Shown: positions 43,869 to 54,976 of the stretch, one piece after another | Position numbering within the stretch: the stretch's first letter is position 1 | Layout: each line of letters begins with the position of its first letter | Source: Castor canadensis | Lineage: Eukaryota; Chordata; Mammalia; Rodentia; Castoridae | Direction of reading: 5' to 3' | Length of the DNA stretch: 64,000 bases | Assembly: GCF_047511655.1 (NCBI RefSeq) | Contig: NC_133386.1 | Location: 131,505,866 to 131,569,865, forward strand | Translations under genes and position numbers: made by a program | Notes under the pieces: generated by a model | Seen by the model: only the letters and a program-made list of their open reading frames with translations | Database searches by the model: none | Told to the model about the DNA's origin: nothing

Positions 43869-44690
43869 TTCTTGAGGACATCGTAGCCCAGAGGCAGCAG
43901 AGCTGTCTCTGACATCCCATGGATGGCAGGTTGCAACTTAGAGCTTCATGGCTTACGCACAGTATTCTGGGTCCCGTCCCGGGTTTTGCAGACATCCCCT
44001 CAGCTCCCACCCAGGCTCAGGGGACTTTCAGACTTCCAGGGAGCTTGTGGAAGAGTTAGTAAGCAAAGCTGAGCTCCTTCATGGGCTTTATAAAAAGGGT
44101 TTACACACAGCCTTGCTAACTGGCTTACAGTGGTAAACAATCTTTGAGATAAATTCTCACCCACTAGAAGTGTAGACAGAGTTACACTGTTATACCTACC
44201 AGCCTCAGCCTGTTTCAAATCATTCTGTTCCATTTACCTGCTTCCTGGTGCCACTCCAGTGCCTGGCTTTGTGCTGGGCCCTGGCCCCCTGAAGACCAGT
44301 ATACCAGCCTGGAGGGTGGGAACAGACATGGACCCATGATGTAATCTGTACTGAGCAGTCAGGGAAATGTAGGAAGTCTGTAACCCAGCCTGGCAGGAGG
44401 CTGCAGGGAGGGCTTCCTGGAGGAGGGAGCATCTGAATTTCATTTTCTTTCTATGGATAAAGAATTTTCTTGTCCTGATAACATGGCTTTCACCAAACCT
44501 GGAAAACTTGTGGTAGAGAAGAAATGAACTACTGCAAAAGTACTTTGTTTCACAGGGGTTTGGGTAATTTAGATTTTCTGATTGGATCCTGATGTTGATG
44601 TTTTTGCCACAATGTCATATATGCTAGCCTGAAAATGAAACAAAGCAAAACAAAGTCTTTTTGCAAAATCCTATAGTATAAAAATTATAA
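43869..44690. other. Unique stretch
   Basis: 44100-44430 has MIR/L2-like hints ('ctgtactgagcagtcaggg') but no secure assignment; no gene. Confidence 0.3.
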
Positions 44691-44692
44691 GG

Positions 44693-45062
44693 TTTGCCAG
44701 GCATGTGGTACACATTTGTAATCCCAGTTACTCAGGAGATGATGATCTGGAGGGTTGTGGTTCAAGGCCAGCATGGGAAAAAAAAAAGAAAATTAGCAAG
44801 ATCTCATCTCAACAAATATGCTGGGTGTGGTAGTTCATGGCAGTAATACCAGCTATGAGGGAGGCAGAGGTAAGAGGACTGCAGTCTGAGGCCAGCCTCA
44901 GGCAAAAGGAAGACCCTACCTGAAAAATAAACTAAAGCAAGAAGGGCTGAGAGAGTGATTAAGTGGAACAACGCCTGCTTAGCAAGCACAAGGCATTGAG
45001 TTCAAATCCCAGTACTATAAAAAAAAATTATAGGACTTCCCAAAAAAAAAAAAAAAAAAAGT
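44693..45062 (+). mobile_element. Three-part SINE (B1-B1-ID)
   Basis: First B1-like unit 44693-44815, second 44818-44935 ('gctgggtgtggtagttcatggc...gaggccagcctcagg'), ID unit 44945-45010 ('gaacaacgcctgcttagcaagc', 'gagttcaaatcccagtac') and two A-tracts. Same order as 33233-33582. Confidence 0.82.
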
Positions 45063-45084
45063 TTGAGGCAGACTACCTAAAGCC

Positions 45085-45262
45085 TATGGGTCACTACTTG
45101 GGAGATGGAAGCAAGAAGATAAAAAGTTTAAAGCCAGCGTGGGCGATTTGGTGAGATCCTGTCTGAAGATAAAAGTGCTGGGGCTCAGTAGTGCAGTGCT
45201 CGCCCAGCATTTGTGGGGCTCTGAGTTCAATTCCCAGTACCGCAAAACCAACAAAAACTACG
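45085..45262 (+). mobile_element. B1-like plus ID compound SINE
   Basis: Head shortened ('gggtcactacttgggagatggaag'), then 'gctggggctcagtagtgcagtgctcgcccagcatttg' and 'gagttcaattcccagtaccgc'. Confidence 0.75.
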
Positions 45263-45382
45263 CATCTTTCTAAGCTCGGCTCTGACAAAAACAGCCCCAG
45301 TCCTCCTACAACAGCACAGGGCGAAACCCATTTGCTCCCAGAATCTTAGTCCTTCATCCTGCAGCTTCAAACCTGTTTTCTT

Positions 45383-45461
45383 TTTTGGTGCTGGGAATTG
45401 AACCCAGGGCCTTGTGTGTGCTAAGCACTTGCTGTACCACAGAGCTGCATCGAGGCTCCCG
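45383..45461 (-). mobile_element. ID element, antisense
   Basis: 'Ttttggtgctgggaattgaacccagggccttgtgtgtgctaagcacttgctgtaccacagagctgc'. Confidence 0.85.
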
Positions 45462-45732
45462 CTTTCCACCCATGCTTTCTGTTTCCTCCCAGACATGGGA
45501 CCTCCATGGCATACGCTTGTGACAGAGATTGAATTTGTCAAAATGAGAACTCTGATCTAGGTTTTGACTTCTTCAAAAACTGGCGATGTTTTTCTCCGAT
45601 GGGGGAGGAAGCATTCACTGCTGCTTCTCCTCTGCGGCCTCCCCCAGAGCCAAACACCATGGAAAGGGTAGTGGTTCAGGAAGCCACCAAACTGGCACCT
45701 TCTGCCACCAGCTTCTGCAGGATTTTCAGTGG

Positions 45733-45862
45733 TTTTTGTTTTGTTTTGTTTTGTTTGTTTTCTGTTTTGAGATAAGGTCTTTTTATGTAGCCCAGGCTGG
45801 CCTCAAACTCATGATCTTCCTGCCTCAGCCGGGATTACAGGCGTGAACCACAGCGCCTAGTC
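45733..45862 (-). mobile_element. B1 SINE monomer, antisense
   Basis: (GTTTT)n tail side, 'gagataaggtctttttatgtagcccaggctggcctcaaactcatg...ccgggattacaggcgtgaacc'. Retains the classic B1 'atgtagcccaggctggcc'. Confidence 0.9.
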
Positions 45863-46079
45863 TCGGTATTTTGTAATAGGTCCTCCTCAAATGTTCCTGA
45901 TTGCTTCCAAACACCAGCTTGCTGAGAAATAGCACATGTGAACTAATACGTAACATGGATACCGTTCCTTCTTTACCATCACGTGAGACCCGTTCCTATG
46001 AAAGAAACCCATTTCAGCAGAAAAGACTTAAATCATCCTTGGGGAGGGGACTTTAAAGTGGCTTCTTTAAAAAAAATTA

Positions 46080-46203
46080 GTTTAAAATTTAATTTTTGAG
46101 ACAAGTTCTTGCGATGCAGCCCAGGCTGGCCTTGAAATTTTCGTTCTCCTGTCTCGACCTCTGAGTGCCGGGATTAGAGTCATGCACTGCTACTCCCAGC
46201 ACT
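46080..46203 (-). mobile_element. B1 SINE monomer, antisense
   Basis: 'Ttgagacaagttcttgcgatgcagcccaggctggccttg...gagtgccgggattagagtcatgc'. Confidence 0.85.
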
Positions 46204-46760
46204 AAGGTGGCTGCTACTCTTGGAAGTTTCACAACCTCTGGCCCCTCCTTTTCTCCTGTCATCACCTCTCTCCCTTTACAAAGCAGGCAGCCCTCTTGCA
46301 CACTTCTCTTCAGCTGTCACAACAGTTTTGTGGATTAAGATGTGTAGATGGCAAATACCAGCCCCACCACTGCGTCTCTTGAGGTAGGGAGAAACAATCA
46401 AGAACTCCCAAGGGCCCCCAGGCCACAAGTTTTGTGCCAGGCACCTGCCATATGCCATCAATTTCCTCCTCACACAGCTTGGTGAGGCTTGGAGGATTCC
46501 TTTCTCAGACAGTTTGACTGCTTACTTTTCAGGGGAGGAATATGGTGTTGAAGGTCACCTAGCTAAGGGGTGACAGGACAGGACAAGAAGCTGAGGCCTG
46601 TGGTCTTTTGCCTGAGAGCCAAGGGAGCCAAGCCAGCATGCCCAGCGTCACTGCCAGGGATTCCCGCTGAGGAACAGCTTTTTGAGCCCTCCGTGGCCAA
46701 GAGCAGGAGGCCCACGTCTCGCCAGGACCATCTGGACGATGACTCCCACTTGTGAGCGTT
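46204..46760. other. Unique stretch
   Basis: No secure repeats; possible MIR piece around 46440-46560 ('ccaggcacctgccatatgcc...gaaggtcacctagctaagg'). Confidence 0.3.
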
Positions 46761-46761
46761 C

Positions 46762-46945
46762 ATTATAAGCCAGGCACTGTGCCCAGTGCCCTGCACTATT
46801 GCTGCTCCCAACTCCTCGCAAACCCTGTGAAACAGGCTTTGAAACTCAAGTTGCAGGTGAGCAATCTGAGGCCAAGAGAACCTCAGCAACTCACCCAAGG
46901 TCACGGGTTTATTAAAGCAAGGGCCGGAATGCAAATTCGCATCTG
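46762..46945 (+). repeat. MIR ancient SINE
   Basis: 'Taagccaggcactgtgcccagtgccctgc...gtgagcaatctgaggccaagag...cacccaaggtcacgggtttat' is a MIR; its antisense strand is part of a 242-residue chance ORF. Confidence 0.72.
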
Positions 46946-48125
46946 ACTGACTTCCTGTGAACACCAGGGGTGCAGAGTTACCACAGCTTGTTAGGGCAGA
47001 TATAGAGGAGACAACTTCCTTTGGTCTCAGGGCAAGACACCTGCAGTGGGACATGCTAAGTGACCAACCCCCCACCGGGAAGGCACACAGAAGGCTGAGA
47101 CTTTGGAGGATGGACAAGGGGTGGAGAGTTGGCGTTATGTCCATCTCTCTGCCTCCCCGCGCCCTGTGCCAACCCCCACGAGGGACGGGAGTTTCTTCCT
47201 TACTTAGGCCAAGTGAAGGGGACTTCCAGGAACCATCCAGAGAATATGGCCTGTGTGCCTTGACATTTAGTGGGACTGACCCGTGACCCATATCTTAATG
47301 GATGACAGGCTCAGCCACGACAGCCATAGGTGACCCAGTCAAGAGAGGAGGCAACTGGAGAGTAGCCTAGATTCTGGCTGGGCAAGGAGGCCTGGTGGCT
47401 TCCATGGTCCAGATAGATGTGTCTGAATGGCAAGGAGTTGGACTAAAAGGGTCACAGCTCAAGAGGACTTCCTAGAGGGGCAGATGACCCCTCAGAAGGG
47501 AGGGACAGGAGCTGGGCCAAGGAAAGAGGCATAGGATCCAGCAGAGAAGGCAAGGCCAAGTCAAAGGATAGTGGTGGGAAATCCCTGGTGACAAGGAAGG
47601 AACCTCACACAGACAAATGCCGGCAATCGCATCACTGTCTTGAAGGAGGCCCCAGTGCAAAGTTATATCTGCAGCAATGCACTTAGTCCTTGTTTGCCCC
47701 TGTCCATCCACCTGTCCATCTGTACCTGATCTGGGGAGAGGCGACAGCACTAGGGAATGGGGGTGGACCACTGAGCTATTTGCCATACCCTCTCAGACAC
47801 TTCTGAGTCACTTTCTTCTGAGGCCGAGGGACCATCATTCAAAATGGTTAATTTTTCTTGTAGTGATGAAATAACCCACACCTGGGATGTAAGATTTCAA
47901 TCTGTTATCCTTCTCGATATTGTCCTTCCTCTGCCCTGCAATTACACATGGGAGGTGCCTGCTGCTTTAAACCAGCGTCTGTCTACACTGGCTGCTCAGT
48001 GCTGAGCCCCACCTGTGAGCACAGGTGCTTCTGGAGCCATCCACTCTGGTCAGGAATCTTCATGCCAACTTTGTTCCTGGGGAGAGAGCTGGAGAGGGGT
48101 GCATGTATCAGCTGATGAGGGGTGG
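46946..48125. other. Unique intergenic stretch
   Basis: About 1.2 kb with no young repeat and no conserved ORF. Confidence 0.35.
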
Positions 48126-48127
48126 GC

Positions 48128-48216
48128 TGGGGCTGGAGCTCAAATGATAGAGCACCTGCTTAGTGAGCGTGAGGCCGAGTTCAAACCCCAGTACCACAAA
48201 AAAAAAAAAAAAAAGA
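48128..48216 (+). mobile_element. ID SINE monomer
   Basis: 'Ggctggggctggagctcaaatgatagagcacctgcttagtgagc', 'gagttcaaaccccagtaccac', A tail. Confidence 0.85.
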
Positions 48217-48390
48217 GAAGGGGGAGCAGAAAAGCCTGTCTTGTTAGGCAGGGTTCATGGATCACAGTATATTCACAAGGTCCCCAGGACTGCTCTTTAG
48301 TTTTGCATTTTTATGGCTCAATGTTGTCCTCTCTCCCACCCCCAGGGACGACTGGGCTCATGGGGACTACACCAAGTTAACAAACATCAA

Positions 48391-48597
48391 TTATTTTGTT
48401 TTGGTGGGATTGGGATTTGAACTCAAGGCTTCACATTTGCAAAGCCACACCTCCAGTCCATTTTTCTCTGGTTATTTTGGAGATGTGGGGGTCTCACCAA
48501 GTATTTGCCCAGGCTGGCCTCATACCATAATCCTCCCAGTCTCGACCTTGAAAGTAGCTAGGATTACAGGTGTAGATTACTGGTGCCTGACACATCA
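48391..48597 (-). mobile_element. Compound B1-ID SINE, antisense
   Basis: 'Ttggtgggattgggatttgaactcaaggcttcacatttgcaaagc', antisense head to 'actggtgcctgac'. ID part belongs to the 'tttgcaaagc' subtype. Confidence 0.87.
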
Positions 48598-48659
48598 CTG
48601 ACTTTGAGATGGAAGTAGGAAGCATATTGCTCTTACAAGGAAAGAGGTAGATATTAATT

Positions 48660-48760
48660 TTCCCACTGTTATATATAGGCATCTACCATGGGCCAGGCAC
48701 TATGCTTAATGTGTGTAACTTGCAGATTAAATAAGAGCCTTTTGGGAAAACAAGAAATCT
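48660..48760 (+). repeat. MIR/L2-like fragment
   Basis: 'Ggcatctaccatgggccaggcactatgcttaatg'. Confidence 0.5.
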
Positions 48761-49378
48761 CACCTCATTAAATGTCAATTACCAGATATGTTCCAACTTT
48801 ATAAAACAACACAAGGAGAACCATATATGTGTCTTGGAGGAACTGCTGTGGCTGTTCTTGGGGATGTGGCTGGTCTGGTGCCAAATGGATTTCTCTACTA
48901 AAGCTAGGCCCTGCACCTGCTTCCCTGACCTTCGTCAGGATCTGGCTCCAATGCTGCCTGGCACCCTGGAAATCAAATGTTCCAGACCCTGCCAAGACTA
49001 CTAGGCAAGCCCTGAATGACAAGCAGGGGTTCAGTGTCTCCTGTGAACGGCCCAGTGTCTGAAAGAAAGCCATATGTGACCCTCCCTCACTGACACCTCA
49101 GCCAGGGTACCAGGCGCTAGCAGGATTTGATGGAACTAAGAGATTCAAGGTAGAAGACAATGGACCATGGTGGATTCCTTTTTTAAAACTTCTGTTTATT
49201 AAGTCATGTATGTTCCCGGATAACAAATATAGGGAAGGTGAAAGAAAAATATGTGACCTCTCATTTTGGTCTGTAGTGTGAAAAGCTGATCTACCATCAC
49301 CCTAACCTGCTTACTGGCCTCCCAACACCCACTACATCACACCCTTCCACGCACCACAGCCAGTCCACATAATGCACT
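48761..49378. other. Unique stretch
   Basis: No repeat of recent origin and no gene. Confidence 0.3.
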
Positions 49379-49410
49379 CACAACACACACACACACACAC
49401 ACACACACCC
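49379..49410. repeat. (CA)n microsatellite
   Basis: About 13 uninterrupted CA units following 'actcacaa'. Confidence 0.95.
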
Positions 49411-49497
49411 ATTTGTGCTCACATACCTCTGTGGGGAAAATCCTTAAGCATGGCCAGACTAAGTCCTGCCTTTCCTCAAGGGAGAGACCCAGGGAGC

Positions 49498-49625
49498 AGA
49501 AGTTCCCAAACCTTAACCTGACTGAAGATCACTTGGGAACCCCATGAATAGTCCATATTTCTGGCTTCCTCAGCAGGTCTAGGGTGAGCCTCAGGTATTT
49601 AGCCTGTACCCAGATGAAGCTGACA
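49498..49625 (+). mobile_element. MER5-like hAT DNA transposon remnant
   Basis: 'Agaagttcccaaaccttaacctgactgaagatcacttgggaacc...cagcaggtctagggtgagcctcagg' has the order of a MER5 element. Confidence 0.65.
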
Positions 49626-50011
49626 CAGGGGTCGAGGAGCCTCATCTGCAGTGAGGGGTGCACAGCACCTTCTTCTGGGGACCCCCAGGCAGGGCTGGCC
49701 ATGAGAAAATGCTTCTCAGCAGGGATGGGTGAGAAGCTAGGTGACTCCTGCCCCTAAAAGAACCCTTTCCCTCAGTGTGAGTTTGGCCTGTCCTGACAAC
49801 TGCTTTCTCCCTGATGTATTGTGCTTATCCAGAAAGTTCAATGTTTAAAGGCAAATGACTATCAAAGAGGAAATCATTCCTATGAGGTATCCCCTTTGGC
49901 ACATAGGGAAATGGCAAGACCTGAACGAGGGCCCTGGGCCCTCCCAGACTTCTCTTGGAAATGGACGATGACAGGTATCAGCTGACTCACAGCTGCCACA
50001 TACAGATGTGT

Positions 50012-50040
50012 GCTATGGTTTGGATGTCCAGGTCTCCTTC
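50012..50040 (+). mobile_element. MaLR-type LTR, left piece
   Basis: 'Tgtgctatggtttggatgtccaggtctccttc' is the start of an ERVL-MaLR LTR. It resumes as 'tgttgaaacaatcccaaagcaacagtgttaacaggtgggcc' after 50745. Confidence 0.65.
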
Positions 50041-50055
50041 AAAATTCACGTTGGT

Positions 50056-50524
50056 CAAGGGGATTGGACTTTGAGCATGTGATAAAAGCGAGCACACAAG
50101 GAAGGGGTGAGGATAGGTAAGACACCTAAAAAATTAGCTAGTATTTGTTGCCCTTAACGCAGAGAAACTAAAGCAGATACCTTAAAAGCAACTGAGGCCA
50201 ATAGGAAAAGGGGACGAGAAACTAGAGAAAAGGTTAGATCAAAAAGAATTAACCTAGAAGGTAACACCCATGCACAGGAAATCAATGTGAGTCAATGCCC
50301 TGTATAGCTATCCTTATCTCAACCAGCAAAAACCTTTGTTCCTTCTTATTATTGCTTATACTCTCTCTACAACAAAATTAGAAATAAGGGCAAAATAGTT
50401 TCTGCTGGGTATTGAGGGGGTTGGGGGGAGAGGGAGGGGGCGGAGTGGGTGGTAAGGGAGGGGGTGGGGGCAGGGGGGAGAAATGACCCAAGCATTGTAT
50501 GCACATATGAATAATAAAAGAAAA
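50056..50524 (+). mobile_element. 5'-truncated LINE-1 3' end, sense, with 15-bp TSD
   Basis: Only the 3' UTR (from 'caaggggattggactttgagc') with the G-run cluster at 50414-50492, AATAATAAAAG and an A tail. Perfect duplications AAAATTCACGTTGGT at 50041-50055 and 50525-50539. Target is the MaLR LTR. Confidence 0.95.
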
Positions 50525-50539
50525 AAAATTCACGTTGGT

Positions 50540-50741
50540 ATCAGGCACTAGTGGCTTATGTGTGTAATCTTAGCTACTTGGGAGGCTGAGAGCAGGATGA
50601 TGGGAGTTTAAGGGCAGCCTGGGCAAATAGTTCAAGAGACCCCCATCTCCAAAATAACCAAAAATGGACTAGAGGTGTGGCTCAACCAGCAGAACAGCTG
50701 AAGCGCTGAGTTCAAACCCCATTACCCCCTACAGAAAAAAA
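50540..50741 (+). mobile_element. Compound B1-ID SINE next to the L1
   Basis: Head 'atcaggcactagtggcttatgtg', ID part 'ggactagaggtgtggctcaaccagc', 'gagttcaaaccccattacccc', A tail. Followed by 'gattcctgttg', a third, diverged copy of the L1 target 'aattcacgttg'. Confidence 0.87.
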
Positions 50742-50830
50742 GATTCCTGTTGAAACAATCCCAAAGCAACAGTGTTAACAGGTGGGCCTTTAGGTGGTGA
50801 TTAGACAGTATGTCTCTAGCCCCAAACTGT
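50742..50830 (+). mobile_element. MaLR-type LTR, right piece
   Basis: 'Gttaacaggtgggcctttaggtggtgattagacag' corresponds to the 'ggcctttaggaggtgattagg' segment of MaLR LTRs. Confidence 0.65.
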
Positions 50831-52340
50831 GAGCACATTTTTCAGGGCTGCTAGGGAGGCGGAATGGTGCCAGTTCCGTGCCCCTGAACCTGGCACAGCT
50901 CTGTAATGATGGATGGAATGAACAGAAATGATTTTCCACATGAGGAGATTGGACTTGATGCTCTCCCAGGTCCCCTCCAGCTCTGACGAATCTCACGAAT
51001 CCATGAGTTGGTCTTTGATTCTCAGACTTCTGCCAATGGTGGGGGCAGAAACCACAGTGGTGAGAAACAGAAGGAGGCAGGAGGAAGGGTAACTAGCAGG
51101 AAATGGCAGTGAGGCATCTGCTCAGAGATGTCACAGGGATGGAATGGGAACTGATCCCACAATGGTGGAGTTGCCTGGAAGGCTCACATGAGCACATGTA
51201 AACCCAAAGGGTGAGGGGATGACATGTGACTGCTCAGATCTAGTGGCTGGAGAGGCTGTCAAAGTCATTCTGATTTTGAAATCCCCCAGATGCTCCCAGT
51301 TAACAAGTTTACAGGAAAGGAAGAAAAACAAACCAACCAATGAGCCATCCGTCTGGAATCAGAGTGAATTAAATAATGCTTTCCCTAGGAGGAGGTCTGA
51401 GCTTTTTGCCAGTTTCTGTCAAGTGCCCAAGGACCCTGTGTGCACAGAACTTCCATAGGGACGTGTAAGAATGGGCTGGGAGGGTGCCTTGACAGGAGGA
51501 CAGCCAGGCCTCTGCTTCATCCCTTTCTCTTCACTTTAACAGAAGTAACTGAGAAGCCACCTTGGAGTGGACCCTGTCACAGGGGAGAGAGAAGGACCCA
51601 CATTGCAGGACTCAGTTGGACCCTGAGGGGTGGTGGTGTGTCCTGCTCACTGAATCTTACAAGACCTGAGCTCCACTGCTGGGGGCAGTTGACACCATAA
51701 TGAGCATTTGATGTTGGACTGAGAAATTTCTTTACAATTCTGTTTAATTCACTCACTGTTTGAAGAAAGAATCCCCTATGTAGTGAAAAGATCTTGTTTT
51801 TCTGCCCCTTCATTAATTGGTTCAGTCCTTTAAGAGGATTCTTTTGCACACCTGCCATGTGCTCCTGGGCCAGCTCAACATCATCTTAACTTTGTACTTG
51901 TCTAGACTCTTGGCTTGGCGGGTCATCATAACCCCACCTACAGTGAGCTCTCTGAGCGCTCCTAGGCCAGAGATCCTGATGCAACTTGTTGGTGGCTGTG
52001 TGTCATCTAGATTGGGATCCTAGGATCCAGAGGGATTGTGCACCCAGAATCCAGAGAAGAGGATACCCACAGATACTGCCTGGGCCCAAGGAGCCGTTTC
52101 CACACACATGGCTGGGGGACTTCAGACCCTTATCATTGCTATAAGGGACTGTAAGTCTACATGCCATGCCTTCTTCAGAGCAGAAGACATAGATAAAGAA
52201 CATTTGATGTTCCCTAGAGGGAATGAAGGGAATAAACAAAGAAGATAGTAAAAAAAAAAAAAAATCCCCTGGGATTCATCATCAAGAGAGGACCACTTTT
52301 AACATTGTGGTATTTATTTTGTTTTTAAAAAATCACACAT
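50831..52340. other. Unique intergenic stretch
   Basis: About 1.5 kb; MIR-like hint near 50930-50990. ORFs up to 93 residues without domains. Confidence 0.35.
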
Positions 52341-52343
52341 AAA

Positions 52344-52470
52344 ACCCAGGCACAGTGGTGCATACCTGTAATCTCAGCAGTTGGGAAGTTGAGGCAGGAT
52401 GATCGAGAGTTCCAGGCTAGCCTGGCCTATATAGCAAGACCCTTTCTCCAAACAAAAAACAACCCCCCCA
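52344..52470 (+). mobile_element. B1 SINE monomer
   Basis: 'Cccaggcacagtggtgcatacctgtaatctcagcag...gagagttccaggctagcctggcctatatagcaagacc', CAAA-rich tail. Confidence 0.88.
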
Positions 52471-52576
52471 AACCCCACAATGATAACCAAAACTCAAACC
52501 AAATCAAAACAAATAAACATATAGACACCTTCATCTATTTTTATAAAAGTGGAATTACTTAACATCCTTTTTTATT

Positions 52577-52730
52577 ACTTTTTTTTTTTTTGGTGGTACT
52601 TGGGTTTGAACTCAGAGCCTAACATTTGCTAGGCAGTTTGGCCAGTTCTGTTTTATGTTGAATATTTTCCAGATAGGATCTCACGCTTGCTAGGTAGGTG
52701 CTCTACCACTTGAGCCACCCCACCAGCCCG
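52577..52730 (-). mobile_element. ID SINE, antisense, with internal duplication
   Basis: Poly-T, 'gggtttgaactcagagcctaacatttgctaggcag', a B1-like scrap 'ttttccagataggatctcac', then a second antisense ID 'gcttgctaggtaggtgctctaccacttgagccacc'. Either two overlapping IDs or a rearranged element. Confidence 0.75.
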
Positions 52731-54125
52731 TCTGTCTTCTAATCCATAGTATTGCCTAGTGTGGACATAACAGTGAACTACCTCTCTTCTGACTCTCTTA
52801 CGTTACTTACGATTCTTTCCACTATGCAAAAGGTGAATTTTTAAAGATGATGTATACTTCTTGTGAACTTGTTTTGTATCCCTCTCTTCTGGTTTTAACT
52901 GCTGTTTTCCCTCTGCCCACGAAGTAAGAGTCATCAGTGACCCTTCCTGGTCTTCAGCCTTGTGGGCTGGCTTTCTCCTCTATTCTCTCTGGACCATCAC
53001 AGAGGCCTGGCCTCCTGGAGAGCACCCTCCCAATTCCTCCACCTCTCCATTTGGAGTCAGTTTAGAATGGGATGATATTCAATTTACTCACGTATTGCCC
53101 TCCAGGAAGAGAAAGAAGCCAAAAAGCTCCTGAACTTGGCAAAGGAAGAAGAACAGTGCTCAATGTGGGGGGGTGGAGAGGGGAGGTCACCGCATGGTGT
53201 TTGAGGGAAATGGGGAGAAACTGATTAGGAGGTGCCAGGAGGAGAGAGAATCTCCTCATAGTCTGGGTGTTTGTTGGGAGTCCTGAAGGTCAGGGTGCTG
53301 GCTGGGCTAGGCTAGGCTGGCGCTGCTGCTGAGCTCTCAGGGTTTGGCCCTTGGCTCAAGGCCCTTCCCTATAGCCCACAAGGTCTTCAGCAGATTCTTA
53401 CTTAGGTGGGAGGCCCAGAGTAAGGGCTTAATTTCAGGAAGACAAAGGCCCACAGGCACCTGGCAGGAAAGGAGGTACAGGTTCAAGATTGCTTGCTCTA
53501 GCATACAAATCCCTCGTGAGTTTTGTAGTAGCATGACTTTGGTTCAAGATCCTGTAGTCCTAAGAAGGGACACTCACCACCTGTTGGGTGGGAAGGAAAG
53601 TGATGTCATGTTTTCTTCCTAATCAGGGTTAACTTAGAATCTCAGACCTAGGAAAGGCCCACAGGTCCTTTTCCTGCATTCTTCATTTAATGCTTCTCCC
53701 CAGAGCATCCCAAACAAAGCCAGCTCCTTCATGCGCCCGTCCTTTCCAGAAAGACCTTTCTGACTTTGCAGGGGGCTTTAGAAAACTTTTCTTGGATAAT
53801 AATAATAATAAAGAAAGCTTTTCTTGGAATCTCTCCTAGCTCAGCTGTCAGGGAGCCCTTCTCTCACATCCAATCCTTAGCTTTGTAAGTTTGCTATGTC
53901 CTTTCCCATTGTCTCCATCAGGACAAACTCTTAATCCTTCTTCACATCCCAGCCCAAGGTCACTTTCTCCCCTAGCCTTCCTTGTGTCCTGTAGGCTGAG
54001 TTGATTCAATTTCAACCCACTCCCATTCTTGTGGCCAACACCACCTGAGGGCAGTGCTCTGACTATCTCTCTATTCCTTAACTAAAAGGGGAAGGAGGGA
54101 GAGAAGGAGGAAGAGCTCCTGTAGA
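52731..54125. other. Unique intergenic stretch
   Basis: About 1.4 kb; a short (AAT)n at 53796-53810. No gene seen. Confidence 0.35.
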
Positions 54126-54310
54126 GCCCTCTGTTAGCTGACACAGTTCCTGATTTCCTAAGCCCTTTCCTATCCCTGATTTTACCAGATCCTCACAGCA
54201 GCCCTGATATGGTTTAGGACAATGACTAGTACCCTGGCGGGCAAATGAGGAAGCTGAGGTCCCCAAAAGAGAAGTGACTTGTACAAGGTCACTTCAGAAC
54301 TCCTGTGGGA
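54126..54310 (+). repeat. MIR/L2-like ancient repeat
   Basis: 'Agatcctcacagcagccctgatatgg...gcaaatgaggaagctgagg...gtacaaggtcacttcag'. Confidence 0.65.
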
Positions 54311-54420
54311 AACCTGTCTCCTTCCTTCCTGTCACCCTTTTCTTCAGCTCCCCCCACTTGGCTCATTTCCCCAGATGACCACAAGAGCCAAGCTGGGAAC
54401 CCAGTGGGGGTATGGGTGAA

Positions 54421-54434
54421 GCACGTGCACGTGC
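54421..54434. promoter_or_regulatory. Double E-box palindrome
   Basis: GCACGTGCACGTGC is a perfect 14-nt palindrome with two overlapping CACGTG E-boxes, the core bound by MYC/MAX, USF, TFEB-type and CLOCK-type bHLH factors. Function is inferred only. Confidence 0.35.
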
Positions 54435-54768
54435 AGGTCCCCTGTGCTGGGGAGATGATGCTCACTTCTGGAGGACCCCAGAGAAGAGCTGGCACGGAGA
54501 CATTGCTTAGATCTCCTCTCCACCCCCTACTCCTGAAGGGGGTCTCCTCCAGTGTCCAAACAGCTCTTGCCATTATCAAGACTTGACAGAGTGCTGTTCC
54601 CTGGCAGACACCAATAATCACTACTGAAATTGAATTTGAGCTTGCTGAATGACCCGAGTAACACACCCTGCTCTTTTGGGCCTTGGCTCTTCCTTCCCAT
54701 CTATTTGAGGGGCAAAATATTTTACTTCTTGAGCTACCTTCGGGCCTGGTGTCTCCATATCACTGACT

Positions 54769-54976
54769 GTTTTTTTTTTTTTTGCAGTGCTGAGGTTTGA
54801 ACTCAGGCCCTTCACCTTGAGCCACTCCACCACTCCACCAGTCCTTTTTTTGTGATGTTTTTTTTTCGAGATAGGGTCTCAAAAACTATTTTCCGGGTCT
54901 GGCTTGAACTTCGATCCTCCTGATCTCTGCCTCCTGCGAAGCTAGGATTATAGGAGTGAGCCACTGGCACCCGGCC
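54769..54976 (-). mobile_element. Compound B1-ID SINE, antisense
   Basis: Poly-T, 'gaggtttgaactcaggcccttcaccttgagccactccaccactccaccag' (8-bp internal duplication 'cactccac'), antisense head ending 'cactggcacccggcc'. Confidence 0.9.

Noticed and set aside
46563-47291. 242-residue minus-strand ORF
   Set aside because: It runs antisense through a MIR (46762-46945), has no domain I can see, and nothing suggests a gene here.
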